A stretch of 64,000 bases of DNA from Reyranella sp. (GTDB lineage: Bacteria > Pseudomonadota > Alphaproteobacteria > Reyranellales > Reyranellaceae), in assembly GCA_019750135.1 (NCBI GenBank), contig JAIEOV010000002.1:62001-126000 (forward strand), written 5' to 3'. This document shows positions 35,804 to 44,966 of this stretch, piece after piece. Made by a program: the position numbers and the translations under genes. Each line of letters opens with the position of its first letter. Position 1 is the stretch's first letter. Below the pieces are notes generated by a model. That model was given only the letters and a program-made list of their open reading frames with translations, did not search any database and had not been told where the DNA came from.

Positions 35804-36682
35804 TTAGTGCACAACCGGCGGGCGAACCTCGGCCAGCCCGTCGGCATCGGTCGCCGAGATGGTCGTGCGGATCATCGAGCGTTCCTGGCGATAGTCCCAC
35901 GGCCGGCCGCGATGGAGCATGGCGCGGTTGTCCCACATGACCGCGTCGCCCTGGCGCCACTTGTGGCTATAGACGAACTCGCGCCGCGTCGCCTCGTCGA
36001 GCAACTCGGCCAGGAGCTGGCGGGCATCGCGGGCGTCCATGCCGTCGATCGCATAGGCATGGCTCGCGACATAGAGGGCGCGCCGGTCGTTGGCCGGGTT
36101 GCGCCAGTTCAGCCGCCAGCGCACCGGCGGCAGCGCCTTGCGCTCCTCGGCATTGGCGAGGTCGGGATGAATCTGGTCGCGGCTGTTGGCGTAGGAATGG
36201 GTGGCGACGGCGTCCTTCAGGCGCGCCTGCAGGTCGGTCGGCAGGCGCTCCCAGGCCAGCCTGGTCGAGGTGTACTCGGTCTCGCCGCCTTCGCCCGGCA
36301 GCACGCGCGCCGTCAGCACCGAGGCCAATGCCGGCGTCTTCTTGAAGGAGGAATCGGTGTGCCAGAGCGCGTTGGCCTTGGCGACCAGCACCTGGCGATG
36401 GTCGGGGGCCACGATCTCTCCCTTCTCGCCGAGGTTGGTCAGCTTCGAGTAGAAGCCGCCGGCGCCCAGCGAGGCCACCTTGGTGAGCTCCAGCGGCCCG
36501 AAGGCGCGGCTGAAGGCGACCTGGATGTCGTCGGCGATCGCCTGGTCGCGGAACACCAGCAGCGAATGCTCCTCGAACGCGGCACGCACGGCGTTGTAGG
36601 CGTCGGCGTCGCTGGCGACATCGAGCATGGTGACGCCCTTGACCTCGACACCGAATCCAGGCCCCAGCGGAACCAGCTCCAT
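35804..36682 (-). CDS. TauD/TfdA-family Fe(II)/2-oxoglutarate dioxygenase
   Basis: 292 residues, full length. The iron motif is visible as WHTDSSFKK (His and Asp, about residues 107-115) and the distal His in AMLHRGRPWDYRQERSMIRT, which also contains the Arg that binds 2-oxoglutarate. LTARVLPGEGGETEYTSTRL is a conserved strand region. Members hydroxylate taurine, 2,4-D, alkyl sulfates and similar compounds, splitting or modifying them. Its substrate is unknown. It is transcribed towards the secretion locus but is separated by 154 bp and is probably unrelated. Confidence 0.88.
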   Translation of the reverse strand: MELVPLGPGFGVEVKGVTMLDVASDADAYNAVRAAFEEHSLLVFRDQAIADDIQVAFSRAFGPLELTKVASLGAGGFYSKLTNLGEKGEIVAPDHRQVLVAKANALWHTDSSFKKTPALASVLTARVLPGEGGETEYTSTRLAWERLPTDLQARLKDAVATHSYANSRDQIHPDLANAEERKALPPVRWRLNWRNPANDRRALYVASHAYAIDGMDARDARQLLAELLDEATRREFVYSHKWRQGDAVMWDNRAMLHRGRPWDYRQERSMIRTTISATDADGLAEVRPPVVH

Positions 36683-36800
36683 CGCGTCCTCCTTCGCCGT
36701 TCTTATGGCGGCAATTTTAACGCAGGTCGGCCGCGGCCGGCTACAGGGCGCCCCGTTCGACTGGCGGCTGGGCGGCCCCAGGGACCCGCCGGCCTGCCGG

Positions 36801-37508
36801 TCAGCGATGGATGATGAAGCGATGGCCGAGCGTGGCGTAAGGGCCCCAGTCGGTGAACTGCGGCTTGTGCTTGGCGATGCAGTCGGCCCACGCCCTCTGC
36901 TCGCCCCACTTGGGGTTCCCGCGGTTGCAGTACCAGTCGTCGAAGTAGATGGCGCAGCCGTCGGAGAAGGCGTCGATGGTGAACAGCCGGTCGAGCACCA
37001 GCATCGTGCTTTCGTAGAAATCGCAATCGATGTGGACGAAGGCGAGCTTCAGGCCGGGGGCGACCTTGGGCATCGTCTCGCTGAACCAGCCCTCATGGAT
37101 CTCGATGCGGTCCTTGTCGAAGACGTTGGAGCACATGTTCATCAGCACTTCGGGCGTCGCATCCTTGGTAACGCCCTTGCCCCAGACGCCGGAAACGATG
37201 TGCGGCGCTTCCTGGTCGATCGGATGCATCGCCTCGGGAAAACCCTCGAAGCCGTCGAACAGCAGGAGCTTGCGGGTCATCAGCCCGGCCAGCTTTTCAT
37301 CGCGGGCGAAGTGGTTGCCGAAATCCGCCATCGCCTTGGCGAGCGTCATGGCGGTACGCCCCGACGAAGTGCCGAATTCGGCAACGTGACCGTCGACGGC
37401 GGCCGATATGGCGTAGGCTATGCCGTTGTGCAGAGCGCGGTAGATGGCGTCGTAGGCGTCCTGATGCGACAGGGCGTCGATGGCGGGAACGGAACGGGGG
37501 TGAGGCAT
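36801..37508 (-). CDS. TylF/MycF-like O-methyltransferase
   Basis: 235 residues. GHVAEFGTSSGRTAMTLAKA (about 40-59) is the SAM-binding loop. LAFVHIDCDFYESTMLVLDR and CAIYFDDWYCNRGN are the metal-binding Asp and following block of TylF/MycF macrocin methyltransferases (class I, Mg-dependent). KLLLFDGFEGFPE is another family segment. Members methylate hydroxyls on sugars of natural products, but many stand alone with unknown substrates, as here. It is divergent from nadK (37627). Confidence 0.85.
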   Translation of the reverse strand: MPHPRSVPAIDALSHQDAYDAIYRALHNGIAYAISAAVDGHVAEFGTSSGRTAMTLAKAMADFGNHFARDEKLAGLMTRKLLLFDGFEGFPEAMHPIDQEAPHIVSGVWGKGVTKDATPEVLMNMCSNVFDKDRIEIHEGWFSETMPKVAPGLKLAFVHIDCDFYESTMLVLDRLFTIDAFSDGCAIYFDDWYCNRGNPKWGEQRAWADCIAKHKPQFTDWGPYATLGHRFIIHR

Positions 37509-37626
37509 GGCGGCGGATGCTGCCTCAGCGTCACATCAGACGCAACGCGGATCGCGAAAAGGCCTGAGTGAAACCGGAGCGGCAATATAGTACGAAACTT
37601 GCATCGACGACCTTGCAGACACCCTG

Positions 37627-38409
37627 ATGGCTTCCCCCTCCCATTCCGCTCCCCGCCTCGCCTTCGTCGCCGCTGCGACCCCCGTCGCCCGAGACGCCCG
37701 TGCCAAGCTCGAGAAGCGCTATGGCGCGGTGCCGCCGGCGCAGGCCGACATCGTCGTGGCGCTGGGCGGCGACGGGCTGATGCTGCAGACGCTGCACCGC
37801 CATATCCATCGCGGCACGCCGATCTACGGCATGAACCTCGGCACCATCGGCTTCCTGATGAACACCTTCAAGGAAGCAGGGCTGCTGCCACGCTTGCGCC
37901 GGGCGCGCCAGGTCAGCCTGACGCCCTTGCGCATGCTGGCCATCAATACCCGTGGCCATGCACACGAGGTGATCGCCATCAACGAGGTGTCGCTGCTGCG
38001 CTCCAGCCGGCAGACCGCGCGCATCGCCGTCTCGGTCGACGGCCGCAAGCGCCTGCCCGAGCTCTATTGCGACGGCGTGCTGGTCGCCACGCCCGCGGGC
38101 TCGACGGCCTACAATCTTTCGGCGCACGGCCCGATCCTGCCGCTGGGCGCCGGCCTGCTGGCGCTCACCCCCATCAACGCCTTCCGGCCGCGGCGCTGGC
38201 ACGGCGCGCTGCTGCCGCGCCATTCCAAGGTCGAGCTCACCGTGCTCGATCCGCGCAAGCGGCCCGTCGCCGCCGCCGCCGATTCCGTCGAGATCGCCAA
38301 CGTCGCCAAGGTCACCGTGACCGAGGCGACCGATATCGACCTCACCCTGCTGTTCGATCCCGAGCATGATCTCGAGGAACGGATCCTCAAGGAGCAGTTC
38401 GACCATTGA
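37627..38409 (+). CDS. nadK: NAD kinase
   Basis: 260 residues. VVALGGDGLMLQTLHRH (about 43-59) contains the GGDG motif of NAD kinases. GMNLGTIGFLMN and LYCDGVLVATPAGSTAYNLS are the next two conserved blocks. The enzyme phosphorylates NAD to NADP with ATP or polyphosphate in the cytoplasm and is usually essential. Length is normal for alphaproteobacterial enzymes. Its stop overlaps the TTG start of the AbrB permease. Confidence 0.95.
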   Translation: MASPSHSAPRLAFVAAATPVARDARAKLEKRYGAVPPAQADIVVALGGDGLMLQTLHRHIHRGTPIYGMNLGTIGFLMNTFKEAGLLPRLRRARQVSLTPLRMLAINTRGHAHEVIAINEVSLLRSSRQTARIAVSVDGRKRLPELYCDGVLVATPAGSTAYNLSAHGPILPLGAGLLALTPINAFRPRRWHGALLPRHSKVELTVLDPRKRPVAAAADSVEIANVAKVTVTEATDIDLTLLFDPEHDLEERILKEQFDH

Positions 38410-39503
38410 GCAAGGCGCTCCCTGCCAAAGCCGACACGGGCAAGCCCGAGAAGAAGCACATCATCGGCCATGAGGGCTACCGGCCGCTCGTGCTCGCGAT
38501 CGTCATCGGCACGGTGGGCGGCTTCGTGTTCGACTGGCTCAAAATGCCGCTCGCCTGGATGCTGGGCGCCTGCGTCTTCTCCACGATCGCCGCCTTTTCG
38601 GGCCTGCGCATCGGCATGAACGCGCGCCTGCGCCAGGGCATGGTCATCATCATGGGCGTGCTGCTGGGCTCGGGCTTCTCGCCCGACCTCGTCCATCAGC
38701 TGGCAAAGTGGGCCGTGAGCCTGGGCGTGCTGACCGGCATGACCATGACCGGCGCGACCTTGAGCTACTTCTGGTTCCGCCGCTTCACCATGTGGGACAA
38801 GGTCACCTGCTACTTCGCCGCCATGCCGGGCGGCTTGAACGACATGACCATCATGGGCGGCGCCATGGGCGGCCAGGAGCGCGCCATCGCGCTGGCCCAT
38901 GCGCTGCGCATCCTTACCGTCGTGCTGACGATTCCGGTCTGGTACCGGCTGGTGAGCGGCGCGCAGACCAGCGTGCTCGCCATGCCGCATCCGACCCACA
39001 ACGACTGGCGCGACTGGGCGATCCTGATCGCCTGCGGCCTGATCGGCGCTGTGGTCGGCAAGGTCCTGCGCCTGCCGGCCGCCTTCATGATGGGGCCGAT
39101 GCTGATGAGCGCCATCGCCCACCTCTTCGGCTTTACCGATTCAAAGCCGCCCGGCGAGTTGGTGGCGGCTGCCCAGATCGTCGTCGGCTGCGGCATCGGC
39201 TGCCGCTTCGTCGGCACCGCCCTCAGCCACTTGCACAAGGAGATCGGCGCCTCGGTCGGCGCGGCCGTGCTGCTGATCGGCTGCGCCGTGGCCTTCGCCG
39301 AGATCACCCACGCCATGACCGGCCTCAGCATCGATGCGACGGTGCTGTCCTACGCCCCCGGCGGCTTCGCCGAGATGAGCCTGATCGGCCTGGCGCTCGG
39401 CGTCGAGGTGGCGATGGTGGCGACCCACCATCTGTTCCGACTGTTCCTGATCATCCTGACGAGTCCATTCGTCTCGCGATTCGTGCTCACGCGCGGCCGG
39501 TAA
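38406..39503 (+). CDS. AbrB-family membrane protein (putative permease)
   Basis: 365 residues with about ten transmembrane helices in two related halves. LAWMLGACVFSTIAAFSGLR in the first half and FMMGPMLMSAIAHL in the second are the repeated family motifs (PF05145, formerly mislabelled ammonia monooxygenase). MPGGLNDMTIMGGAMGGQER and YAPGGFAEMSLIGL are the family's PGG motifs. Start is TTG at 38406, overlapping the nadK stop by 4 nt, with AAGGAG 11 nt before it. Substrate is unknown. Confidence 0.85.
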   Translation: MSKALPAKADTGKPEKKHIIGHEGYRPLVLAIVIGTVGGFVFDWLKMPLAWMLGACVFSTIAAFSGLRIGMNARLRQGMVIIMGVLLGSGFSPDLVHQLAKWAVSLGVLTGMTMTGATLSYFWFRRFTMWDKVTCYFAAMPGGLNDMTIMGGAMGGQERAIALAHALRILTVVLTIPVWYRLVSGAQTSVLAMPHPTHNDWRDWAILIACGLIGAVVGKVLRLPAAFMMGPMLMSAIAHLFGFTDSKPPGELVAAAQIVVGCGIGCRFVGTALSHLHKEIGASVGAAVLLIGCAVAFAEITHAMTGLSIDATVLSYAPGGFAEMSLIGLALGVEVAMVATHHLFRLFLIILTSPFVSRFVLTRGR

Positions 39504-39646
39504 GGCCGCCTACCGCGGCGATCTGGAGCAAATCTGGACCTGCCGTCCATCATTTCTCAAGACCCACGCCGCCAGCCGGTCGCAATACGCTGTCTTGAAT
39601 CCTTTTCAGGGAGTCAGTGCGATGAGTCCCGCCAAGGAGCAACGAC

Positions 39647-39853
39647 ATGGAAGTCCGTCCGCAGTTCGACAGGGAATACAAGCCGGGAGAGATCCCTAGT
39701 CATTCCGGCATCTATCGATGCTGCGGATGTGGCTGCGACATCCTCGCCGAGCCTCTCAAGCCGTTTCCCCGGAACAACCATCCGGACCACTCGCCAGCTC
39801 AAGGAACGATCCGCTGGCGCCTGTGTGTTGCGCCCCAGCTGGTGCCGCACTGA
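39647..39853 (+). CDS. small Cys-rich protein, zinc-ribbon-like
   Basis: 68 residues with an AAGGAG site 7 nt before the ATG. FDREYKPGEIPSHSGIYRCC matches the opening of a small zinc-ribbon-like family (YxPGE...SGIY). The cysteines cluster as RCCGCGCDILAEP, with a further Cys in WRLCVAP. The usual second Cys pair of that family (FPxCxxC) is replaced by FPRNNHPDH, so metal binding may differ. It ends 4 nt before the convergent SDR gene. Function unknown. Confidence 0.65.
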   Translation: MEVRPQFDREYKPGEIPSHSGIYRCCGCGCDILAEPLKPFPRNNHPDHSPAQGTIRWRLCVAPQLVPH

Positions 39854-39857
39854 GCGA

Positions 39858-40673
39858 TCACGCGCGCACGGTGATGCCGCCATCGACCACCAGCAGGTGG
39901 CCGTTGACGTAAGCGGCCTCGTCGGAAGCAAGGAACAGCGCAGCATTGGCGGTGTCCCAGCCGGTGCCCATCTTGCCGGTCGGCGAAGCGCGGTTGCGGA
40001 TGGCGATCATCTTGTCGTAGGCCTGATTGTGGTCCTTCTCGTTCTTGGCGTACTGCTCGGCGAGAAAGTCGATCATCGGCGTATGCATCAGGCCGGGCAG
40101 GATGGCGTTGCAGCGGATGCCTTTCTCGGCGTACTGCGAGGCGATGGCGAGCGTGAGCGAGTTCACCGCGCCCTTGCTGGCATTGTAGGCGATGTAGCTC
40201 ACGCCCTTGGGGCTGCGGATCGAGGCGATCGAGCTGACGTTGACGATGGCGCCCTTGCCCTGCTTCTCCATCACCGGCAGCACGTGCTTGGCGGTGAGGA
40301 AGAAGCTTTTGACGTTGACGTCGAACACGAGATGCCATTCGTCCTCGGTGAGCTCGACCGGTCCGCCGGTCGAGCCGATGCCGACATTGTTGTCCAGCAC
40401 GTCGATACGGCCCCACTTCGCCAGGCAGGCGTCGACCATGGCTTTCACGTCGGCGTTCTTGGCCGAGTTGGCCTCGAAGGCGAAGGCCTCGCCGCCTACC
40501 TTGGCGATCAGGTCGGCCGTCTCCTCGGCCGCGGCGCGCTTGAGGTCGACGCACATCACCTTGGCGCCTTCGCGGGCGAAGGTGACGGCGGTGCACTTGC
40601 CGTTGCCCCAGCCAGGGCCGCTCGAGCCCGCCCCCACCACGATCGCCACCTTGTCCGTCAACCTGCCGGCCAT
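39858..40673 (-). CDS. SDR-family oxidoreductase
   Basis: 271 residues with a Rossmann fold. The cofactor loop reads VVGAGSSGPGWGNGK, longer than the usual GxxxGxG. DVLDNNVGIGSTGG is the NNAG-type motif, VNVSSIAS the Ser strand, and SYIAYNASKGAVNSLTLAIA contains the catalytic Tyr-Lys (YNASK). The end GHLLVVDGGITVRA is standard. NAD(P)-dependent alcohol/ketone oxidoreductase of unknown substrate. It starts 4 nt after the CobW-like GTPase, so the two are cotranscribed. Confidence 0.9.
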   Translation of the reverse strand: MAGRLTDKVAIVVGAGSSGPGWGNGKCTAVTFAREGAKVMCVDLKRAAAEETADLIAKVGGEAFAFEANSAKNADVKAMVDACLAKWGRIDVLDNNVGIGSTGGPVELTEDEWHLVFDVNVKSFFLTAKHVLPVMEKQGKGAIVNVSSIASIRSPKGVSYIAYNASKGAVNSLTLAIASQYAEKGIRCNAILPGLMHTPMIDFLAEQYAKNEKDHNQAYDKMIAIRNRASPTGKMGTGWDTANAALFLASDEAAYVNGHLLVVDGGITVRA

Positions 40674-40677
40674 TCCG

Positions 40678-41541
40678 TCACTCCCTTTGCAGCGAGCCTA
40701 GCATGGGCTTGAAGCCGAGCAGCACCAGTCGCGACGTCTCGCTTTCGCGCCACGGCTCGCCATCGGTGATGTCGGTCCGGCTGCCGACCTGATGGACGAC
40801 CGAACGGCGTGAGGGGGCATCGGCAAAGCGCACAATGCCCTTGGCACGCAGCACACCCGTCGTGCGCAGCAGGCCAAGCACGAGCTCACGGTCGACGGCG
40901 TCGGGCCATTCGTAGGCCCAGCTCGCAAAGACATCCGCCGGCCCCGCAGCAGCCGGTGCTCCAATGCGCTCCCGGCCAAACAGCAGGCCGAGCGGCACGT
41001 CGGCGTGTCGGGCTTCGAGCACGGGCGCCCGCGACTGTGAGCCGAGCCAGTCGCGCAGTGCCGGCAGGTCGGCGGTGAGGTCGATCTTGTTCAGCACGAG
41101 CAGGTCCGCGGCGGCGAGTTGCCGGCTGATCGTGTCACCCACTCTGCGGTCGGCGCCCCGCCCGCGCACGGTCTCGGCATCGACCACCACGATGACGCCG
41201 TCGCGCATCAGCCGACTGTCGAGCACGCCGAGATCGGCGATGCGCGCCGGATCCGCGACGCCCGAAGCCTCGACAACGATATGGTCGAAGCGGCCGGGCT
41301 TCTCCAGCAGGGCCAGCAGCGTCGTCACCAACGAATCGCCGATGGTGCAGCACAGGCAGCCATTGGCCAGCGCGATCGTATCGCCGCCGTGCTCGACCAC
41401 CAGGCGGCTGTCGATGTCGAGGGCACCGAAGTCGTTGACCAGTACGGCGAAGCGCCGGGCGGTGTCGGCCCGCAGCAGGCGGTTCAGCAGCGTCGTCTTG
41501 CCGGCGCCGAGGAAGCCGCCGATGACGGTGAAGGGGGTCAT
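40678..41541 (-). CDS. CobW/COG0523 family GTPase (metal chaperone-like)
   Basis: 287 residues. Walker A IGGFLGAGKTTLLNR (about 7-21), the metal motif NGCLCCTIGDSL (CxCC, about 60-71), VVEASGVADPARIADL (Walker B region) and VLNKIDLT (NKxD base recognition) are all present. The C-terminal CobW_C domain is seen from about 195. This family loads Zn, Co, Fe or nitrile-hydratase metals. The metal cannot be told, as no zinc-regulator site is apparent. It is cotranscribed with the SDR gene. Confidence 0.88.
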   Translation of the reverse strand: MTPFTVIGGFLGAGKTTLLNRLLRADTARRFAVLVNDFGALDIDSRLVVEHGGDTIALANGCLCCTIGDSLVTTLLALLEKPGRFDHIVVEASGVADPARIADLGVLDSRLMRDGVIVVVDAETVRGRGADRRVGDTISRQLAAADLLVLNKIDLTADLPALRDWLGSQSRAPVLEARHADVPLGLLFGRERIGAPAAAGPADVFASWAYEWPDAVDRELVLGLLRTTGVLRAKGIVRFADAPSRRSVVHQVGSRTDITDGEPWRESETSRLVLLGFKPMLGSLQRE

Positions 41542-41550
41542 GGCTGGGCG

Positions 41551-41615
41551 CGCGCCACTCCAGTGGCGCGTCTAAGCTGCTGCACGAAACCATGACGCGC
41601 CACTGGAGTGGCGCG
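41551..41615. repeat. pair of 20-bp palindromes forming a larger inverted repeat (REP/BIME-like)
   Basis: CGCGCCACT-CC-AGTGGCGCG at 41551-41570 and CGCGCCACT-GG-AGTGGCGCG at 41596-41615. Each is a palindrome, and the two (with one more base) form a 21-bp inverted repeat across a 23-nt spacer. They fill the gap between the amidohydrolase stop and the CobW start. The design is that of repetitive extragenic palindromes; they may also stop or stabilise transcripts. Confidence 0.7.
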
Positions 41616-41629
41616 CCCCCAGCAAAGAA

Positions 41630-43264
41630 TCATGACTTCGGCGCCTCGAACACCTTGCCGCCCAGCACCGTGCCCCAGACGCCGATGTCCTTCAGCTTCT
41701 CGGTTGGCACCGACAGCGGATCGTCATCGAGGATGGCGAAGTCGGCGCGCTTGCCGACGTCGATGCTGCCCAGCTCCTCGTCGAGCTTCAGTGTGTAGGC
41801 GGCGCCCAAGGTGATGGCGCGCAGCGCGTCGGCGACCGAGATCTTCTCGGCCTCGCCCAAGGTGCGGCCGGACGCCGTGAGGCGATTGACGGCGCACCAG
41901 GCCGTGAACAGCGGGCCGATCGGCGTCACGGGCGCATCGCAGTGGATGGCGAAGGGCACGCCGGTCGCCAGCGCGGTGCCGCAGGCGTCCATGCGCTCGG
42001 CGCGCTCCGGCCCCAACGTCTTAGCGTAGTGGATATCACCCCAATAGAAGAGATGGTTGGCGAACAGGTTGGCGCACATGCCCAGAGCCTTCATGCGGCG
42101 GAACTGGCCGGAGTCGGCCATCTGGGCGTGCTGCAGCGTGTGGCGATGATCCCAGCGCGGGGTGGCCATCAGCGCGCGCTCGACCGCTTCGATCGCGACC
42201 TCCGAGGCCTCGTCGCCGTTGGTGTGGATGTGCACCTGGAAGCCGCCGCGATGCCAGGCGAGCAGCATGCGGTCGATGTCGTCAGGCCCGACGTTCCACA
42301 CGCCGTTGGGCGTGCCGTCGTAGTAGCCCGGCCAGCGCATGCGCGCCGACAGGCCCTGGATCGAGCCGTCGGTCACGATCTTCACCAGCTGGAAGCGCAG
42401 GCGATCGTTGTTCTTCTTCATCAGCGCCTGCAGTCGCGGGATGCCCTGGTCGGGCGGCACCGATGCGGCGGCGAAGGCCGGCAGAAGGCGGATGGGAAAG
42501 TCGTCCGAGGCGCTGGCGCGCAGGTAACCCTCGACGGTGCTGTCGGGCAGTTCGTTGTGCAGGTCGGTCGCCGTGGTGACCCCGGCGAGCTGCGCCACCT
42601 TGGCGAAGCGCCATACCGCCTGTTCGTCGGATAGCACCGCCGCGATCTCCACGCCGGCCGCGCGGTAGGCCATGTACTTGGCCGCCATCTCCACCAGCTC
42701 GCCCGTCGGCTCGCCGGCGGCATCCTTGATGATGCCGTGCACATTGGTGTTGCGGGTGATGCCGGCCTTGGCCAGGACCGGCGTGTTGGCGTTGGCGACG
42801 TGGAAATTCGAATGGATGATGACCACCGGCCGCTCGGTCGAGACCTTGTCGACATCCGCGAGCACCATGCGCGGGCCGCCGAAATAGATCGGATCGAAGC
42901 CCCAGGCGAGCATCGAAGCGCCGGGCGCCAGAGTCTTCTCGTGCGCCTGCAGACGCGCCACGACCTCGTCGATGTTCTTCAGGCCCTTGAAGCGCGTGCC
43001 GTCGGGCGCGATGCGGTCGAAATAGCCGACATACGGGAACTTCCACACGCCGCCTTCGTAGGCGTGGCTGTGGCCCTCGACGAAGCCCGGCAGGATCACC
43101 TTGTCGGCGAAGCGATCGTCGAGCTCGACCTTGCCCCAGCCCTTGAGCTCCTCGAGCGAGCCGGCGCCCAGGATGCGGCCGTCGCGCACCGCCACGTGCG
43201 TGACCGACGGACGATTGGGGTTCATGGTGAGGATGCGGCGGGCGGAATAGACGACGGTCGTCAC
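41630..43264 (-). CDS. amidohydrolase family protein (YtcJ-like)
   Basis: 544 residues from the GTG at 43262-43264, which overlaps the DUF1801 stop (GTGA). VYSARRILTMNPNRPSVTHV is the typical strand before the metal site. ILPGFVEGHSHAYEGG contains the HxH metal motif (about 64-79). TDLHNELPDS and the later HIHTNGDEA and LQHAQMADS blocks are the next metal and catalytic His regions of the Amidohydro_3 group. DFAILDDDPLSVP is the family end strand. It hydrolyses an amide or similar bond in the cytoplasm; substrate unknown. Confidence 0.88.
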   Translation of the reverse strand: MTTVVYSARRILTMNPNRPSVTHVAVRDGRILGAGSLEELKGWGKVELDDRFADKVILPGFVEGHSHAYEGGVWKFPYVGYFDRIAPDGTRFKGLKNIDEVVARLQAHEKTLAPGASMLAWGFDPIYFGGPRMVLADVDKVSTERPVVIIHSNFHVANANTPVLAKAGITRNTNVHGIIKDAAGEPTGELVEMAAKYMAYRAAGVEIAAVLSDEQAVWRFAKVAQLAGVTTATDLHNELPDSTVEGYLRASASDDFPIRLLPAFAAASVPPDQGIPRLQALMKKNNDRLRFQLVKIVTDGSIQGLSARMRWPGYYDGTPNGVWNVGPDDIDRMLLAWHRGGFQVHIHTNGDEASEVAIEAVERALMATPRWDHRHTLQHAQMADSGQFRRMKALGMCANLFANHLFYWGDIHYAKTLGPERAERMDACGTALATGVPFAIHCDAPVTPIGPLFTAWCAVNRLTASGRTLGEAEKISVADALRAITLGAAYTLKLDEELGSIDVGKRADFAILDDDPLSVPTEKLKDIGVWGTVLGGKVFEAPKS

Positions 43265-43680
43265 GATTTCGGTTTCTTCTTCCTGGAGTGATGGGTGAAG
43301 GCGAGCGCCAGGCAATGACGCAATGCCCGCGCCGGTACGCGATCGCCGGCGGCAAAGACGATGGCGCGCTTGCCCTCGTAGCGGAACGTCTCGGGATAGA
43401 CCTCGCGGAACTGGCCCAGAAGGCCGCTCTGGCAATGGAAGTAGACGGCATAGCCGTCGGCGGCCTTCAGGCTGTCGATGCGCACCGTCGTGCCGCTGCC
43501 CGTTTCCTCGGTCAGGTAGCTGGGCTGGCCCCATTTCAGGGTCTCGGTGAGCAGCCCCACGCCGTCGGTCGCGGCGGCCGTGTCGAACACCAGTTCGCGC
43601 AGCGCCATCAGCTTCGTGCGCAGAGCCGGCGGATAGGCCTTGAAGACCGATTGAACGTCGCTGCTGGAGAAACGCCTCAT
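43261..43680 (-). CDS. DUF1801 domain protein
   Basis: 139 residues. VFKAYPPALRTKLMALRELV at the start and TLKWGQPSYLT in the middle are typical of DUF1801 (YdhG-like, alpha/beta fold). YAVYFHCQSGLLGQF and FRYEGKRAIVFAAGD follow. Function of the family is unclear. It is translationally coupled to the amidohydrolase by the overlapping GTGA. The first codon is ATG at 43680. Confidence 0.85.
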   Translation of the reverse strand: MRRFSSSDVQSVFKAYPPALRTKLMALRELVFDTAAATDGVGLLTETLKWGQPSYLTEETGSGTTVRIDSLKAADGYAVYFHCQSGLLGQFREVYPETFRYEGKRAIVFAAGDRVPARALRHCLALAFTHHSRKKKPKS

Positions 43681-43741
43681 TCGTCGACCTTAATGCATAG
43701 GCGAAGCGGGTGTCATCGGACACGCTGTGCGCTCAGGACGG

Positions 43742-44845
43742 TCAACGCTTCGGCCCGTCGTCGCAGGACGCCCGCTTGGTTCGCGTTTCGACCGTCCGCG
43801 GCCTGGTATCGACCCTCCTGGCCGGCAGCTGACGCAAGGCACCCTCGATCCCTATGATCTCGAACGTGGGCATGAATCGCACCGCGACGCCATCCCGGTT
43901 CGCCGGGACCAGGATCATCGTCATCGCGTTATCGAAATCGTCGAACGGCTTGGGCATGGGCTGCAGCGGTTCGTGAAGCGGCAGGTTGAAGGCATCCCAG
44001 TGGATCGGGATGACGAGCCTGGCACCGGTGTCACGCACGACGGCATTCCAGTAGCGTTCGGCGAACGCGGTGCTTTGCAACCCCAGCGTCCCGATTCCCA
44101 GGAACACGACATCCGCCTGCACGCCTTGGAAGCGCTCGGGCACGACATTGGCGCTCGGGTGGAAGAGCATGCTGATGCCGCCGTGCCGTATCAGGAACGA
44201 GTAGTTGCCCCCTCCTTCCTCTTCCTTGCCCCCTTCCTTGTAGTTGCTGACATGGGTGGGAGGATGGAATGGCTTCTCGATCACGCCGGGAAACTTGGCG
44301 TTGGGCGAGTGCGGGGACTGGATCGCCGTGATCGCGAACGCGCCGAAGTCAAAGGTCTTGCCGTCGCAGACCAGCTCGATGCGATCGTCGGGCACGGACT
44401 CGGCGAGACCGATTTCGCCGGTAGAGGCCGTGCCGACGAGACGCGCACCGGTCAGCTTGGCGACCCTTCCCGAGTCGAGAGCATGGTCAAAATGCGAATG
44501 GGCGACCAGCAGCGCATCGAGTTTGCTCGCGCCCGGCTTGGTCACACCCGATCTGTCCAGAGCGTCATCGATCAGGGCATGGTCAGGACCGATCTTCCCG
44601 AGCGCCATCTGCAGCGCGGGCGGGCGGGAAAAGAAGCCATCGGTCATGATCGATGTCTTGCCGTCATCAAAGAGAATGGTCGTCACGCCGAGGAATTGCG
44701 CCCTCAGCTCGCCCGATGCAGGCGACGGGCCTTTCAGCTCCAGCGCCTTGTAGGGCGCCACGGACGGGTATCCGCACGCCGATAGTCCTTCCAGGAACGA
44801 AACCGCGATTGCAACGACCGCTGACAAACTCCGGCCTTGTCTCAT
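43742..44845 (-). CDS. lipoprotein with metallo-beta-lactamase fold (UlaG-like)
   Basis: 367 residues from the ATG at 44845. A signal peptide with a lipobox at LEGLSAC (about 16-22) is seen, so it should be a membrane-anchored lipoprotein. The metal motif ALLVAHSHFDHALDSG has HxHxDH. Other ligand regions include the His of AIQSPHSP, ILFDDGKTSIMTDGFF near the start, and VIPIHWDAF at the end. RMBL/UlaG-type enzymes hydrolyse lactones or phosphoesters. A GAGGGG ribosome site is about 11 nt before the start. Divergent from the SGNH hydrolase gene at 44967. Confidence 0.82.
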   Translation of the reverse strand: MRQGRSLSAVVAIAVSFLEGLSACGYPSVAPYKALELKGPSPASGELRAQFLGVTTILFDDGKTSIMTDGFFSRPPALQMALGKIGPDHALIDDALDRSGVTKPGASKLDALLVAHSHFDHALDSGRVAKLTGARLVGTASTGEIGLAESVPDDRIELVCDGKTFDFGAFAITAIQSPHSPNAKFPGVIEKPFHPPTHVSNYKEGGKEEEGGGNYSFLIRHGGISMLFHPSANVVPERFQGVQADVVFLGIGTLGLQSTAFAERYWNAVVRDTGARLVIPIHWDAFNLPLHEPLQPMPKPFDDFDNAMTMILVPANRDGVAVRFMPTFEIIGIEGALRQLPARRVDTRPRTVETRTKRASCDDGPKR

Positions 44846-44966
44846 TGAAGACCGCCCCCTCGACGCTCCAACGTGACAAATCTGCGGGCCGACATCAAAT
44901 ACCATTGCGTGTCTCACAAAAATCAGTACACCTTATAGGTGTGGTCTGTTTGGGGAAGGATATTCA

